A DNA stretch of 64,000 bases from Geomonas propionica (GCF_016458235.1 NZ_JAEMHK010000006.1:124001-188000); one strand, 5' to 3'. Counted from the stretch's first letter, positions 1 through 8,930 are shown. Program-made: numbers and translations. Notes: a model not told the origin generated them from the sequence alone.

Positions 1-1096
1 GCACCAGCGGGATCTGCAACTGGAATACCGAGCCGCCGCCGGGGGCGTTCTCGGCCCAGATGCTGCCGTCCAACAGCTCGGTCATGCGCCGCGCCAGGGT
101 GAGTCCGAGCCCGAGGCCGGGGTAGGAGCGGGTGATGGAACCGTCGGACTGGGTGAAGTCGCTGAAAATGCGATCCAGGTCCGCCTGGTCGATGCCGACG
201 CCGGTGTCCGAGATGGAGAACTGGAGCATCTGCTCCCCCGCGATTTCCTGCTGCCGCACCTCCAGCCCGACGGCACCCGCGGGCGTGAACTTGACCGCGT
301 TGCCGAGCAGCATGGTGAGCACCTTGTGCAGCATCCCCTGGTCAGTGACGATCACCTCCGGCAGCGCGGGCTCGATGTGGACGTTGAAGGTGAGCCCTTT
401 GCCGTCGGCCATGGCCCGAGCCTCCATGGTCACGGTGTCCATGAAACTCTGCAGATGGAAGGTGGCGTTCTCCGGCGCTCCCCCCTCCCCTTCCAGGCGG
501 CTGGTCTCGATCAGGTCTTCGACGATCCCCAACAGCCTTGCCGCCGATTTTTGCACCATGCCCAGGTACTTCCGCTTGTTGTCGTCCTCCTCCTGGTTGA
601 GCACCAGATCGGTCATGCCGATGATCGGGGTGAGCGGCGTGCGCAGCTCGTGGCTCACGCTGCGCAGGAATTCCTTCTTGGCGCGGTCGGCAGCGCTTGC
701 CAGCGTCTCCAAAAGGTCGCGGTAGCGCTTCAGCTCCAAGTGGTTCTTCACCCGGGCCCGGACGATGTGCGGGCTGATCGGCTTGGTGAGATAGTCTATC
801 GCCCCCAGTTCGAGCCCCTTGATTTCCTGCTCCTCCTCAATCATGGCGGTCACGAAGATGACAGGGATGTCGCGCGTGGAGGGATCGCCCTTCAGGATGC
901 GGCAGAGGTCGAATCCGTCCATCCCGGGCATCATGATGTCAAGAAGGATCAGGTCCGGCTTATCGGCGCGGATCAGTTCCAGGGCGTCCAGGCCGCTGGT
1001 GGCGAAGAACAGTTCGTAGTCGTCCCCGAGGCTTTCGCTCAGGATCTCGATGTTGGCGGGGGTGTCGTCGACTATCATCACCGTCTGGCGTTTCAT
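1..1096 (-). CDS. Response regulator/histidine kinase hybrid (3' end beyond window)
   Basis: An N-terminal receiver domain is followed directly by a histidine kinase. The receiver has the acidic pair in MIVDDTPAN near residue 8, a phospho-acceptor Asp53 in LLDIMMPGMDG and a Lys in the TKPIS motif. The dimerisation H-box SHELRTPLTPIIG puts the phospho-accepting His at about residue 149, and the ATPase part shows DTGVGI and GLGLGL boxes. No sensor or membrane segment is visible, so input probably arrives at the receiver. The ATG (1096-1094) overlaps the stop of the upstream kinase gene by 4 bases (ATGA), so the two are probably translationally coupled and work in one relay. The C-terminus lies outside the window. 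Confidence 0.9.
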   Translation of the reverse strand, partial: MKRQTVMIVDDTPANIEILSESLGDDYELFFATSGLDALELIRADKPDLILLDIMMPGMDGFDLCRILKGDPSTRDIPVIFVTAMIEEEQEIKGLELGAIDYLTKPISPHIVRARVKNHLELKRYRDLLETLASAADRAKKEFLRSVSHELRTPLTPIIGMTDLVLNQEEDDNKRKYLGMVQKSAARLLGIVEDLIETSRLEGEGGAPENATFHLQSFMDTVTMEARAMADGKGLTFNVHIEPALPEVIVTDQGMLHKVLTMLLGNAVKFTPAGAVGLEVRQQEIAGEQMLQFSISDTGVGIDQADLDRIFSDFTQSDGSITRSYPGLGLGLTLARRMTELLDGSIWAENAPGGGSVFQLQIPLV

Positions 1097-3891
1097 AGCT
1101 GCTCCCTGTTGTCGGTGTGGAACTGTTGCGCTGCCGGGAAAATGGACAGCAGCTGACGAGCCTTTCTGAAATCGAGCTTTTCCATGCACCCCTGGAGCGC
1201 CTGCAGCTCCTTGGCGCAGCTGCCACGCGGCACCTCGCGGCAGAAGTTCTCGAACTGTCTCTTGGCGTCCAGGCTGTTTCTGGCCAGCAGGCGTTCGAGC
1301 TTCGCCTTCTCGGCCGCGAACCGATCCGGCTCGAAACGACCCTCGGACGCCGTCCGCACCGGGTGCGCCACCGGGGCGGAAGCCGGCATCGATTCCGACT
1401 TCTGAGCGACGGCCCGCGCCAGGGCCCGGATCATGCCGTCCACCAGCAGCGAAGGGCGCACCGAAACGGGATAGACCGCGCTCAGTCCCCATTCGTCACC
1501 CAGTTGCCGCACCGCCTCCAACTGCTCCGGCGGCACCGTGGCAAGGACCGGCACCTCCCCGTGGTACCGGCTCGAGATGCTGCGGGAGAGCTGCTCCAAT
1601 CCATCTTCGCCGGCAGTGACGGCGTCGACCACCACCATGTCGAAAGGGGCCTGCCCAGCCGGGGCGGCCTTGATCGCCTCGCTGGCCGCCGCCAAGGTCG
1701 GCACCGCCTGCAGGTCGATCGGCATCCCCTGCAACATCTCCGCGACCCCTTCCACCGCCGCGGGATTGCCGTCCAGCACCAGGAGCCTCAGGTTGCGCAG
1801 CTCCTCTTCCCGCGCCTCCGGGATCGCCTTCCCGGCAGCCGGAACTGCGAAGCCCACCGTAAAGGAAAAGCTGCTCCCCGCGCCGGGAATGCTCTGCACC
1901 TTCAGCTCCCCCCCCATCAGTTCGACCAGCTGCCGGCTGATGGAGAGACCGAGACCGGTGCCGCCGTAGCGGCGCGTGGTGGAACTATCCGCCTGGGTAA
2001 AGGGGGTGAAGATCCTTTCCATCTGTTCCGTGGTGATGCCGATGCCGGTGTCCTGGACGCAGAAGTTGACCTGCACCACACCGTCCCGCTGATCCACCGG
2101 CTTCACCGCGACCACGACCTCGCCCCGGTTGGTGAACTTGAGCGCGTTGGCAATCAGGTTGTTCAGCACCTGGGTGAGGCGCAGCGGGTCGCCCAGGAGT
2201 TTTCTGGGGAGTTCCGGGGCGAGCCGCATCTTGAAGTCAGTCCCCTTCTCCTGCGCCTTCAGGTGGTGCATGTCGGAGATGTTGCCCAACACCTCCTGCA
2301 GGCTCAGCTCGGTCTTTTCCAGCTCCAGCTTGCCCGCCTCCATCTTGGAGAAGTCGAGGATGTCATTGATGATGTTCAAGAGGGTCCTGCTGGCCGAGCA
2401 GATCTTCTCGAGGTACTCGCGCTGCTTGGGCATGAGCTCGGTCTTCAGGGCCAGGCGACTGAGCCCAATCACGGCGTTCATCGGGGTCCTGATCTCATGC
2501 CCCATGTTGGCCAGGAATTCGCTCTTGGCCTGGCTGGCCGCCTGCACCAAGTCGCGCTCCCGGCGCAGCTCCTGGGCCTCGCGCTTGGCAGTGACGTCCT
2601 CGATGACGCCGATCAGGTACTTGGGTTCACCTTTCGGGCCGCACACCAGCGACTTGGTGAGATTCACCCACACCACCGAGCCGTCCTTCCTGAGCTGGCG
2701 CATCTCGATGCTGTAGTTGTCGATCTCGCGGTTGACCAGCCGGGAGAGCTGCCCCTGCTCGGCGGCGCGGTCGTCGGGATGAATGGTCTGCTCCAGGCTC
2801 CACCCCAGGAGCTCCTCCTGGGTGTAGCCCAGGATGTCGCAGAAGCGCCGGTTGATCCGGATCAGGATGTCGCTCAAGGCGATGTGGCAGATCCCGACCG
2901 CCGCCTGCTCGAAGGTGTTGCGGAAGCGCTCCTCGCTCTCCTTCAACTGTTCCTCGGCTTTCTTGCGGAAGGTGATGTCGGTGAGCACGCCGAGCAGGGC
3001 GTAGACCCGGGCGTGGTCGTCCTTGAGCGGGATGAGCGCCTTGCTGACCCACTTGCCGTCCCTTTCGCGCTGCTCGTCGCGCTCGACCGGGGTCCCCGCC
3101 GCCATCACCTTCTGGTCCTCCTCCTGGCGTTTGCGGGCCAGCGGCGGCTCGAACAGGTCGTAGTCGTTTTTGCCGAACACGTCTGCCGGCTCCAGTCCCA
3201 GTTCGCGGGCGAAGCTCGAGTTGCAGGAGAGATAGACCAGGTTGCAGTCCTTGAGGAAGATGCGCTGAGGCAGGTTCTCGATCAGTCCGCGGTAGCGTTT
3301 CTCGAAGAAGAGGGCGCTCTCGGCCTCCTTGCGCTCGGAAATGTCGTGCACCACGCAAACCACCCGAAGCACGGTGCCGGTATAGTCACGGAACACCTCC
3401 CCCACTTGGGACAGGTATCGCTCGCTGCCGTCAGGTCGCACCAAGGGATATTCCACGGCAAAGGAGTCTTCGCCGGAGAGGGAGTGTTCCACTGCGGCCG
3501 TCATCGCCTCACGCGCCGCTGTCGGAAGCAGGTCGAGGAAGCCGGAGAAGGTCTGCGGCGCCTCCTCGAAGGGGATCCCGAAGATGCGGCAGAGTTCCTC
3601 GGAGCAGTCCAGCCGACCGCTGGCCACATCCCAGTCCCAGCTCCCGATGTGCGCGATGCGCTGCGAGATGCGCAACTGCTCCTCGCTGCGCCTGAGTTCG
3701 TCCTCCGACTGCCGGCGCCACTTCAGGCGCAGGGCGTGCAACCCTCCCACGAAGACCATAGCCAATGCTCCCACCGGACCTGCCTGGGGACGGCAGACGG
3801 CCGTGACCAGGACCAGCAGCACGCAGGCGCAGATGCCCAGGGCCAGGGTGCTTCGGCTATGGATTGCTGCGGATCGGGAGATGAACAACAT
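1093..3891 (-). CDS. Membrane PAS-domain hybrid histidine kinase with degenerate receiver
   Basis: A 932-residue protein. Two hydrophobic stretches near residues 13-33 and 38-55 suggest a short membrane anchor with little periplasmic domain. Three PAS/PAC units follow (about 70-190, 200-310 and 325-435), then a kinase core with HEIRTPMNAVIG at His465 and an HATPase with DTGIGI and GTGLGLSISRQLV. The C-terminal receiver-like domain keeps an Asp (VVVDAV, about residue 750) but has LVLDGN where an acidic pair is expected. The last ~100 residues are alpha-helical but no HPt histidine motif is visible. It probably senses a cytoplasmic or redox signal through PAS and passes phosphate to the response-regulator kinase encoded by the overlapping downstream gene. 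The signal is unknown. Confidence 0.88.
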   Translation of the reverse strand: MLFISRSAAIHSRSTLALGICACVLLVLVTAVCRPQAGPVGALAMVFVGGLHALRLKWRRQSEDELRRSEEQLRISQRIAHIGSWDWDVASGRLDCSEELCRIFGIPFEEAPQTFSGFLDLLPTAAREAMTAAVEHSLSGEDSFAVEYPLVRPDGSERYLSQVGEVFRDYTGTVLRVVCVVHDISERKEAESALFFEKRYRGLIENLPQRIFLKDCNLVYLSCNSSFARELGLEPADVFGKNDYDLFEPPLARKRQEEDQKVMAAGTPVERDEQRERDGKWVSKALIPLKDDHARVYALLGVLTDITFRKKAEEQLKESEERFRNTFEQAAVGICHIALSDILIRINRRFCDILGYTQEELLGWSLEQTIHPDDRAAEQGQLSRLVNREIDNYSIEMRQLRKDGSVVWVNLTKSLVCGPKGEPKYLIGVIEDVTAKREAQELRRERDLVQAASQAKSEFLANMGHEIRTPMNAVIGLSRLALKTELMPKQREYLEKICSASRTLLNIINDILDFSKMEAGKLELEKTELSLQEVLGNISDMHHLKAQEKGTDFKMRLAPELPRKLLGDPLRLTQVLNNLIANALKFTNRGEVVVAVKPVDQRDGVVQVNFCVQDTGIGITTEQMERIFTPFTQADSSTTRRYGGTGLGLSISRQLVELMGGELKVQSIPGAGSSFSFTVGFAVPAAGKAIPEAREEELRNLRLLVLDGNPAAVEGVAEMLQGMPIDLQAVPTLAAASEAIKAAPAGQAPFDMVVVDAVTAGEDGLEQLSRSISSRYHGEVPVLATVPPEQLEAVRQLGDEWGLSAVYPVSVRPSLLVDGMIRALARAVAQKSESMPASAPVAHPVRTASEGRFEPDRFAAEKAKLERLLARNSLDAKRQFENFCREVPRGSCAKELQALQGCMEKLDFRKARQLLSIFPAAQQFHTDNREQL

Positions 3892-4063
3892 GGGCTCCTT
3901 TGGCTACCGGTGGGGCTGCCTTGATGCCGCTGCGCCCCTTGACACAGGTGCAGCGGTCGCCCCGCCGTTTGCAGGGGCATAGCCACATTATCGGCTCGCT
4001 GGCCGGAAACATTAATGAAATAGACCGGAAGCGGGACTTTTATTGTTCGGGGAAAAGCAGTTT

Positions 4064-4089
4064 GCCCCCCTCCCGCAAGGGGAGGGGGC
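4064..4089. repeat. G/C-rich palindrome in the 3892-4215 gap
   Basis: The 324-base gap between two divergently transcribed regulatory genes holds an inverted repeat with arms CCCCCCTCCC and GGGAGGGGG-type around a GCAA loop. Similar hairpins occur near 10385, 32314 and 32390, so this is a dispersed element rather than a dedicated terminator. Further right (about 4165-4185) a short GCCCGTCAGGGC hairpin precedes the ANTAR gene and may belong to its leader. No gene is seen in the gap. Confidence 0.6.
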
Positions 4090-4215
4090 AGCAGTAGCGT
4101 GTTCCTGGAATTCGCCTTTGTCGGGGCAGGCGCCGCATTTTGGAACGCTCTATGCTCTTTAACCGGGTAACCTGCCCGTCAGGGCAGTTCCAATCGTCGT
4201 AAGGGGGTTAAATTC

Positions 4216-4791
4216 ATGGGAAAAGCGGTCCTGTACATTCACGACGAGGATCTCCTGGGGAGCCTAAAAAACAGGCTGCGGGAGCGCGGTTTTGCTGAAA
4301 TAATAGCGTCCGGCAGCTCAAGCGAGCTGCTGAGCGAAGCCATGGCCGACCATCCGGAGGTGGCAGTCGTCGAGTTCCGGGCCGGCGACCAAAACATCGT
4401 CGCCACGGTGAAAAAGCTCTGGGACAAGCTCAGCCTGCCGATCGTGATGATCGCCGAGAGCTGCGATCTGGAGGAGGTGCAGACCTGGGGCGAGTCGGTA
4501 GTCTCGACCATCCTGGCAAAGCCGGTCCGGGAGGAGGAGCTGGTGGCGGCGCTGGTCCTCTCCATCGCCGCGGCGCGCCGGGTGGAACGGCTCAAGGAAG
4601 AAGTCTCATCCCTGAAGGAGAGCATCGAAAGCCGGAAGGTGATCGAAAAGGCCAAGGGGCGGCTCATGGAGCGGGACAAGCTATCCGAGGCTGAGGCCTT
4701 CCGCAGGATGCAGCGCCTCGCCATGGACCGCAGAATCTCGATGCGGCAGCTGGCCGACGCCATCCTGCTCACCGAGAGCATCGCGGGGTGA
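4216..4791 (+). CDS. ANTAR-domain response regulator with pseudo-receiver
   Basis: A 191-residue protein. Residues 1-120 have a CheY-like receiver fold, a short coiled coil follows (about 130-145), and residues 140-190 form an ANTAR RNA-binding domain (RKVIEKAKGRLMERDKLSEAEAFRRMQRLAMDRRISMRQLADAIL). ANTAR proteins bind paired stem-loops in nascent mRNA and prevent termination. The phospho-acceptor position carries Glu53 (VAVVEFRAG) instead of Asp, while the downstream Lys (AKPV) is kept, so ordinary phosphorylation is unlikely. It may be constitutively active or regulated by partner binding. It stands alone, divergent from the kinase genes. The RBS is a weak run of G just upstream (AAGGGGG). 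Confidence 0.88.
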   Translation: MGKAVLYIHDEDLLGSLKNRLRERGFAEIIASGSSSELLSEAMADHPEVAVVEFRAGDQNIVATVKKLWDKLSLPIVMIAESCDLEEVQTWGESVVSTILAKPVREEELVAALVLSIAAARRVERLKEEVSSLKESIESRKVIEKAKGRLMERDKLSEAEAFRRMQRLAMDRRISMRQLADAILLTESIAG

Positions 4792-4829
4792 TGCTTGGTC
4801 CCCCGGCGTGAGTGGGGGCAAAGAAACGG

Positions 4830-4858
4830 TTGACACCGGTCCCTCCCTTACCTATATT
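4830..4858 (+). promoter_or_regulatory. Sigma70-type promoter of the htpX-terC operon
   Basis: TTGACA at 4830-4835, exactly 17 bases, then TATATT at 4853-4858. This is a perfect -35 and a near-perfect -10 at optimal spacing. A start near 4865 would place the riboswitch at the very 5' end of the transcript, which supports the assignment. Confidence 0.8.
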
Positions 4859-4865
4859 TCATGTT

Positions 4866-4979
4866 GGTAAAGGGGAGTAGCTATCGGTTGACGCGCAACC
4901 GACCCGTGTTCGTCAAGACGGCCGAGAGGCCCGGACATGGGGCATGACAATCCTGTCAGAGCAAGCAAGACCTTTATCC
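4866..4979 (+). ncRNA. yybP-ykoY family manganese riboswitch aptamer
   Basis: The stretch begins GGTAAAGGGGAGTAGC, which contains the hallmark GGGGAGUAG of this family, and ends GCAAGACCTTTATCC. The ends pair as stem P1 (4866-4873 with 4971-4978, one G-U). The interior contains the GTTCGTCAA segment typical of the family. In other bacteria these RNAs bind Mn2+ and switch on Mn exporters or TerC/Alx proteins, and the second gene downstream here is a TerC/Alx protein. The 3' strand of P1 is also the 5' strand of the following terminator, so ligand binding should favour read-through. The assignment is from memory of the consensus. Confidence 0.85.
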
Positions 4980-5008
4980 AGTGCAAGCGCCTGGGTAAAG
5001 GTCTTTTT
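4967..5008 (+). terminator. Riboswitch-controlled intrinsic terminator
   Basis: AAGACCTTTATCCA (4967-4980) pairs with TGGGTAAAGGTCTT (4992-5005), with one G-U and an 11-base loop, and runs into TTTTT. It lies between the promoter and htpX, with no gene upstream in this direction, so it must be an attenuator. It competes with stem P1 of the aptamer for bases 4971-4978. Confidence 0.85.
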
Positions 5009-5041
5009 ATTTGACCAGGCGATCCGACAAGGAGGTAAGTC

Positions 5042-5881
5042 ATGAACAGATTCAAGACTGCAGTCCTGCTCACCACGCTCACGCTGATCATGGTGGCCCT
5101 GGGAAGCGCCATCGGCGGCCGGGGCGGCATGTACCTCGCCTTCTTTATGGCCTGCGCCATGAACCTCTTCTCCTACTGGTTCTCGGACAAGATCGTGCTG
5201 CGCATGTACGGCGCCCAGGAGATCACCGAGGCGGAAAACCCCGCCTTCTACGGCATGATCCGGAGGCTCGCCGTGCAGGGGGGACTTCCGATGCCACGGG
5301 TCTACATCATCCCCTCGGAGAGCCCCAACGCTTTCGCCACCGGCAGAAACCCGGACCACGCCGCGGTGGCGGCGACCGAGGGGATCCTGCGCATCCTCAC
5401 CCCGGAGGAAATGGAGGGGGTGATGGCGCATGAGCTGAGCCACGTCGCCAACCGGGACATCCTCATTTCCAGCATCGCCGCCACCATCGCGGGCGCCATC
5501 TCGCTGCTGGCCAACATGATGCAGTGGGCCGCCATCTTCGGCAGCCGCAGCGACGACGAGGAAGGGGGCGGCTGGGGCGGCCTGGCACTTGTCATCATCG
5601 CGCCCATCGCCGCCATGCTGATCCAGCTCGCCGTCTCCAGGAGCCGGGAGTATCAGGCCGACGAAAGCGGCGCGAAACTGTGCGGCAAGCCGCTGTCCCT
5701 GGCCAACGCGCTCAGGAAGCTGGACCAGTCTTCCCGGGCCCTGCCCATGTACGAGGCACGGCCGGCGACGGCACACATGTTCATCGTCAACCCGCTCAGC
5801 GCGGGGATGCTGATGAAGCTTTTTTCCACGCACCCCCCCATGGAGGAGCGTATCGCCCGCCTGGAGCAGATGGGGCATTAA
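5042..5881 (+). CDS. htpX: Zinc metalloprotease HtpX
   Basis: A 279-residue membrane protease of family M48B that degrades damaged inner-membrane proteins together with FtsH. Two N-terminal membrane helices (about 5-24 and 30-50) precede the catalytic zinc motif HELSH near residue 130. Two more hydrophobic segments lie at about 145-165 and 180-200, and the third zinc ligand sits in the [10 protein letters not shown] motif. The start is fixed by a strong AAGGAGG RBS 7 bases upstream. It is the first gene after the manganese riboswitch and sits 12 bases before terC, so its synthesis should follow Mn2+ levels rather than only heat or envelope stress. Confidence 0.95.
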   Translation: MNRFKTAVLLTTLTLIMVALGSAIGGRGGMYLAFFMACAMNLFSYWFSDKIVLRMYGAQEITEAENPAFYGMIRRLAVQGGLPMPRVYIIPSESPNAFATGRNPDHAAVAATEGILRILTPEEMEGVMAHELSHVANRDILISSIAATIAGAISLLANMMQWAAIFGSRSDDEEGGGWGGLALVIIAPIAAMLIQLAVSRSREYQADESGAKLCGKPLSLANALRKLDQSSRALPMYEARPATAHMFIVNPLSAGMLMKLFSTHPPMEERIARLEQMGH

Positions 5882-5893
5882 TCGGAGGGAGTT

Positions 5894-6811
5894 TTGACCA
5901 ACAGAGAGATGATGTGGATCGCCTTCGCGGGGATCATTACCGTGATGTTCATCCTGGACCTCTTCGTCTTCAACAGGAAGAGTCACGAGATACGGTTCCG
6001 CGAGGCGCTGGCCTGGACCGCAGTCTGGGTCGCCCTCGCCATGGCCTTCAACGTCGGCGTCTGGTACGTGATGGGATCCGCCAAGGCGTTGGAATTCCTC
6101 ACCGGCTACATCATCGAGGAGTCGCTCTCCGTCGACAACCTCTTCGTCTTCATCATGATCTTCTCGTACTTCAAGGTGGCGCGGGCGCATCAGCCCAAGA
6201 TACTGAAGTGGGGGATCATCGGTGCGCTGGTGATGCGGGGAATTTTCATCGTGGTGGGGATAGAGCTCATCGAGCGTTTCCACTGGATGGTCTACGTCTT
6301 CGGTGTGGTGCTGATCTACACCGGTTTCAAGATGGCTTTTGGCGGCGACGAGGAGGTGCACCCGGAGCACAACCCGCTGGTGCGGCTGGTACGGCGCTTC
6401 ATCCCCATTACCAAGCGATCCTTCGGCGACCGCTTCTTCATCAAGAGGTGCGGCATCTGGGCCGCCACTCCTCTGTTCCTGACCCTGGTCGTGGTCGAGT
6501 CGAGCGACGTGATCTTCGCTGTCGATTCCATCCCCGCAGTGCTGGCGGTCACCCACGACCCCTTCATCGTGTACAGCTCCAACGTCTTCGCCATCATGGG
6601 GCTGCGCTCGCTGTACTACCTGCTGGCCCACGTCATGGAGATGTTCGCCCACCTGAAGATCGGGGTTTCCGTCATTCTCGCCTTCGTCGGGGGAAAGATG
6701 CTGCTGTCGAACCTGGTCGAGATCCCGCTGCTGCTTTCCCTCGGCGTCATCATCGGCTCCCTGACCATCTCCATCCTCACCTCGGTCGTGTTGGGTAAAA
6801 GGCATAGGTGA
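5894..6811 (+). CDS. TerC/Alx family membrane protein
   Basis: A 305-residue integral membrane protein with about nine hydrophobic segments and the family signature EESLSVDNLFVF near residue 75, plus VVESSDVIFAVDSIPA near residue 200. These acidic motifs are the likely metal-binding residues. TerC/Alx proteins take part in manganese export and in metallation of secreted proteins, and Alx is the classic yybP-ykoY target. The start is a TTG at 5894 preceded by CGGAGGG; no ATG upstream is better placed. It forms an operon with htpX. Confidence 0.9.
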   Translation: MTNREMMWIAFAGIITVMFILDLFVFNRKSHEIRFREALAWTAVWVALAMAFNVGVWYVMGSAKALEFLTGYIIEESLSVDNLFVFIMIFSYFKVARAHQPKILKWGIIGALVMRGIFIVVGIELIERFHWMVYVFGVVLIYTGFKMAFGGDEEVHPEHNPLVRLVRRFIPITKRSFGDRFFIKRCGIWAATPLFLTLVVVESSDVIFAVDSIPAVLAVTHDPFIVYSSNVFAIMGLRSLYYLLAHVMEMFAHLKIGVSVILAFVGGKMLLSNLVEIPLLLSLGVIIGSLTISILTSVVLGKRHR

Positions 6812-6886
6812 GGCAGAGGCAGATTAAGATCGAGATTGAGTAGAACCGGGAATTGAGACAGAGGTTAAGGTATCCGCTTTGCTGTC

Positions 6887-8209
6887 TTAATCTTTATCTT
6901 TGTCTTGCTCTTCCTGCCTCTTCACAATCTTCACCTGGGTGATGCCGGTGCGGGTTACTTCCTCGCAGGTCAAGAGGTACTCGCCCAACTTGACCTTCTC
7001 GCCCTGCTCGGGGAAACGACCGATCCGGTCCAGAATGAGCCCCGCCAGCGTGTCGTAGGGAAGATCCTCACCCAAATCGACCTCCAGGAGATCCTCGAGA
7101 TCCGAGATGGAAATCAGGGCGTCCACCAGGAAGCTCCCGTCCGCCAGCACCTGCACCCGGCTCGGCTCCCCCTCGTCATGCTCGTCCTCGATCTCCCCTA
7201 CCAGTTCCTCGAGTAGATCCTCGGTCGTCACGATGCCGCTGATGCTGCCGTACTCGTCCACCACGAACGCCATGTGCACCCGCGTCTTCTGCATCTCCTT
7301 CAAGAGCTCGCTCACCTTCTTCCCTTCCGGGACGAAGACCGGCGGACGTACGATGGAACGGATGTCGAAGTCGGGCTCGCGCACCATGCGCCCCAACAGG
7401 TCCTTGCCGTGAATGAAGCCGACCGTCTCCTCGATGCTGCCCAGGTACACCGGGTAGCGGGAATACATGTTGTCCAGCACCCCGTTCAGGATTTCCTCGT
7501 TGGAGAGGTTCAGGTCGAAGGCGACCACGCGGGTGCGCGGCACCATCACCTCGCGCACCGCGGTGTGGGTGAAATCGAAGAGGTTGTCGATGAAGGTGTG
7601 CTCGGTCTCGCTGAAGATGCCGCTTTCATGCCCCTCGGCGACGATGTGCTGCACCTCCTCGCGGGTCATGAATGCCTTCCCTTCGCCCTTCAATCCGAAC
7701 AGGGCCAGGGTGAACTTGGTGGAATAGCTCAGAAACGACACCAGCACCCCCGCCACCCGGGCCAGGACGGTGATGGTCTTCACCACTCGCAGCGCGACCG
7801 GTTCAGCGTACTGCAGCCCCGCGGTCTTCGGAACCAGTTCCCCGAGGATCAGTTGCAGGTACGAAATGGCGCTGACGACGATACCGATGGCGAGCGGTTC
7901 GGCTGCGTTGCGGATCATGGCGATGGAGGAAACCTGCAGCACGGGGCGGATGTAGTCCACGGCGATGACGCCGCCCACCGCCGAGGCGGTCGAGCCCACT
8001 ACGGTGACGCCGATCTGCACGATGGCCAGCAGGCGGTGCGGATCACTTTGCAACGACTCCACCAGCGCGGCCCGTTGGTCACCCATGGCGACCAGTTGGG
8101 CTACCCTGCTTTTGCGGATGGAAATGATGGCGAATTCGGCGCAGGAAAAAAATCCGTTCAGCAGAATGAGGACGGCAATGACCAGCAGTTCGACAAAGAC
8201 GGTGTCCAA
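6887..8209 (-). CDS. CNNM/CBS-domain hemolysin-like transporter protein
   Basis: A 440-residue protein of the HlyC/CorC (TlyC-like) group. The N-terminal half is a CNNM/DUF21 membrane domain with about four hydrophobic segments (5-25, 60-80, 95-120, 130-155) and the characteristic LNGFFSCAEFAI opening. Two CBS domains follow (about 215-335, with the EYGSISGIVTTEDLLEELVGEI signature), and a C-terminal CorC_HlyC domain completes it (about 350-430). Related proteins export Mg2+ or Co2+ or bind Mg-ATP. The gene stands alone and ends facing terC. Confidence 0.9.
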   Translation of the reverse strand: MDTVFVELLVIAVLILLNGFFSCAEFAIISIRKSRVAQLVAMGDQRAALVESLQSDPHRLLAIVQIGVTVVGSTASAVGGVIAVDYIRPVLQVSSIAMIRNAAEPLAIGIVVSAISYLQLILGELVPKTAGLQYAEPVALRVVKTITVLARVAGVLVSFLSYSTKFTLALFGLKGEGKAFMTREEVQHIVAEGHESGIFSETEHTFIDNLFDFTHTAVREVMVPRTRVVAFDLNLSNEEILNGVLDNMYSRYPVYLGSIEETVGFIHGKDLLGRMVREPDFDIRSIVRPPVFVPEGKKVSELLKEMQKTRVHMAFVVDEYGSISGIVTTEDLLEELVGEIEDEHDEGEPSRVQVLADGSFLVDALISISDLEDLLEVDLGEDLPYDTLAGLILDRIGRFPEQGEKVKLGEYLLTCEEVTRTGITQVKIVKRQEEQDKDKD

Positions 8210-8364
8210 GGACCCTCCGGGTTAGTTCATGGCCCGCCCGCAGTCGCGCCGCGGACGTCCCAAATTCAACAGATGCTCATTTTCAACGCTAACCGCGACC
8301 TTGTCAACCTTTTGTATTGATTGAACCCGGCGACAACGCACCGGCGGGGTGATCACGAAAGGGG

Positions 8365-8403
8365 AAAAAACAGAACAGCGGCCACCGCTATGGTGGCCGC
8401 TGT
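8365..8403 (-). terminator. Intrinsic terminator downstream of cheX
   Basis: Perfect 12-base arms (8375-8386 and 8392-8403, ACAGCGGCCACC and its complement) around a 5-base loop. On the minus strand this is followed by TCTG and six T (8365-8370). It lies 27 bases after the cheX stop. Confidence 0.88.
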
Positions 8404-8429
8404 CGGTGGAACGACTTACGAGAGAAAGA

Positions 8430-8930
8430 CTACTTGCCGATTTTAAAGGAGAGCAGGAAGCGCTCCTCACCACAGACGAAGGGCATCACCAGCGATTCGG
8501 CGCTGGAGATGCTCTCCAGGGCGTAGTCGTTGCCGTAGATGACGGTGGGGATGGAGAGGTTGATGTCGGCGCCCTTGGGGGAGAAGATGTGCTTCACGTC
8601 CCCCCCCACCATGTTGGCGATCTCGCCCATGGCGTCGTTGACATCCTCGTCGACCTCGGTGACGTCCATGCCGAGCATATTGGAGGTGACCTGCAGGGCC
8701 AGCTTCTTCGGGCAGTGGATGGCCAGGATGCCGGAGTGGCTGCCGGCGAGCCCCACCATGCTGGTCACGGTTTCGTGGAAGGTCAAGACTGGTTCAGCCA
8801 GGGGAGGCTCGTCGACCACGTCCAGCATCACCATGGTGGAGAATACCCCCTTGGTGATATCCGCAATGGTTTTCCTGACCTCTTCCTCGGTGGTGTTGGC
8901 CTCGCTGAGCACTGCAGCATCAAGCCCCAT
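8430..8930 (-). CDS. CheX-like chemotaxis phosphatase
   Basis: A 166-residue protein of the CheC/CheX/FliY family, which speeds dephosphorylation of CheY-P. The catalytic helix is visible as DEDVNDAMGEIANMVGGDVK near residues 85-105, with the family's E-x2-N pattern present once, as in CheX, which acts as a dimer. The longer frame running to 9086 is rejected because ATG 8930 has a good RBS (GAGGACGAAAC) and gives the usual CheX length. No che gene is adjacent. It could be a CheX paralogue acting on a stand-alone receiver rather than on flagellar CheY. Confidence 0.85.
   Translation of the reverse strand: MGLDAAVLSEANTTEEEVRKTIADITKGVFSTMVMLDVVDEPPLAEPVLTFHETVTSMVGLAGSHSGILAIHCPKKLALQVTSNMLGMDVTEVDEDVNDAMGEIANMVGGDVKHIFSPKGADINLSIPTVIYGNDYALESISSAESLVMPFVCGEERFLLSFKIGK

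Noticed and set aside
1117-3924. A 935-codon plus-strand frame opposite the hybrid kinase
   Set aside because: It is the mirror of a GC-rich gene, rich in Arg, His, Gly and Leu without any domain; the minus-strand kinase shows all its motifs.
4913-6805. A 630-codon minus-strand frame opposite htpX and terC
   Set aside because: It is full of His, Asp and Gly repeats from antisense reading and lies across two well-recognised genes and the riboswitch.
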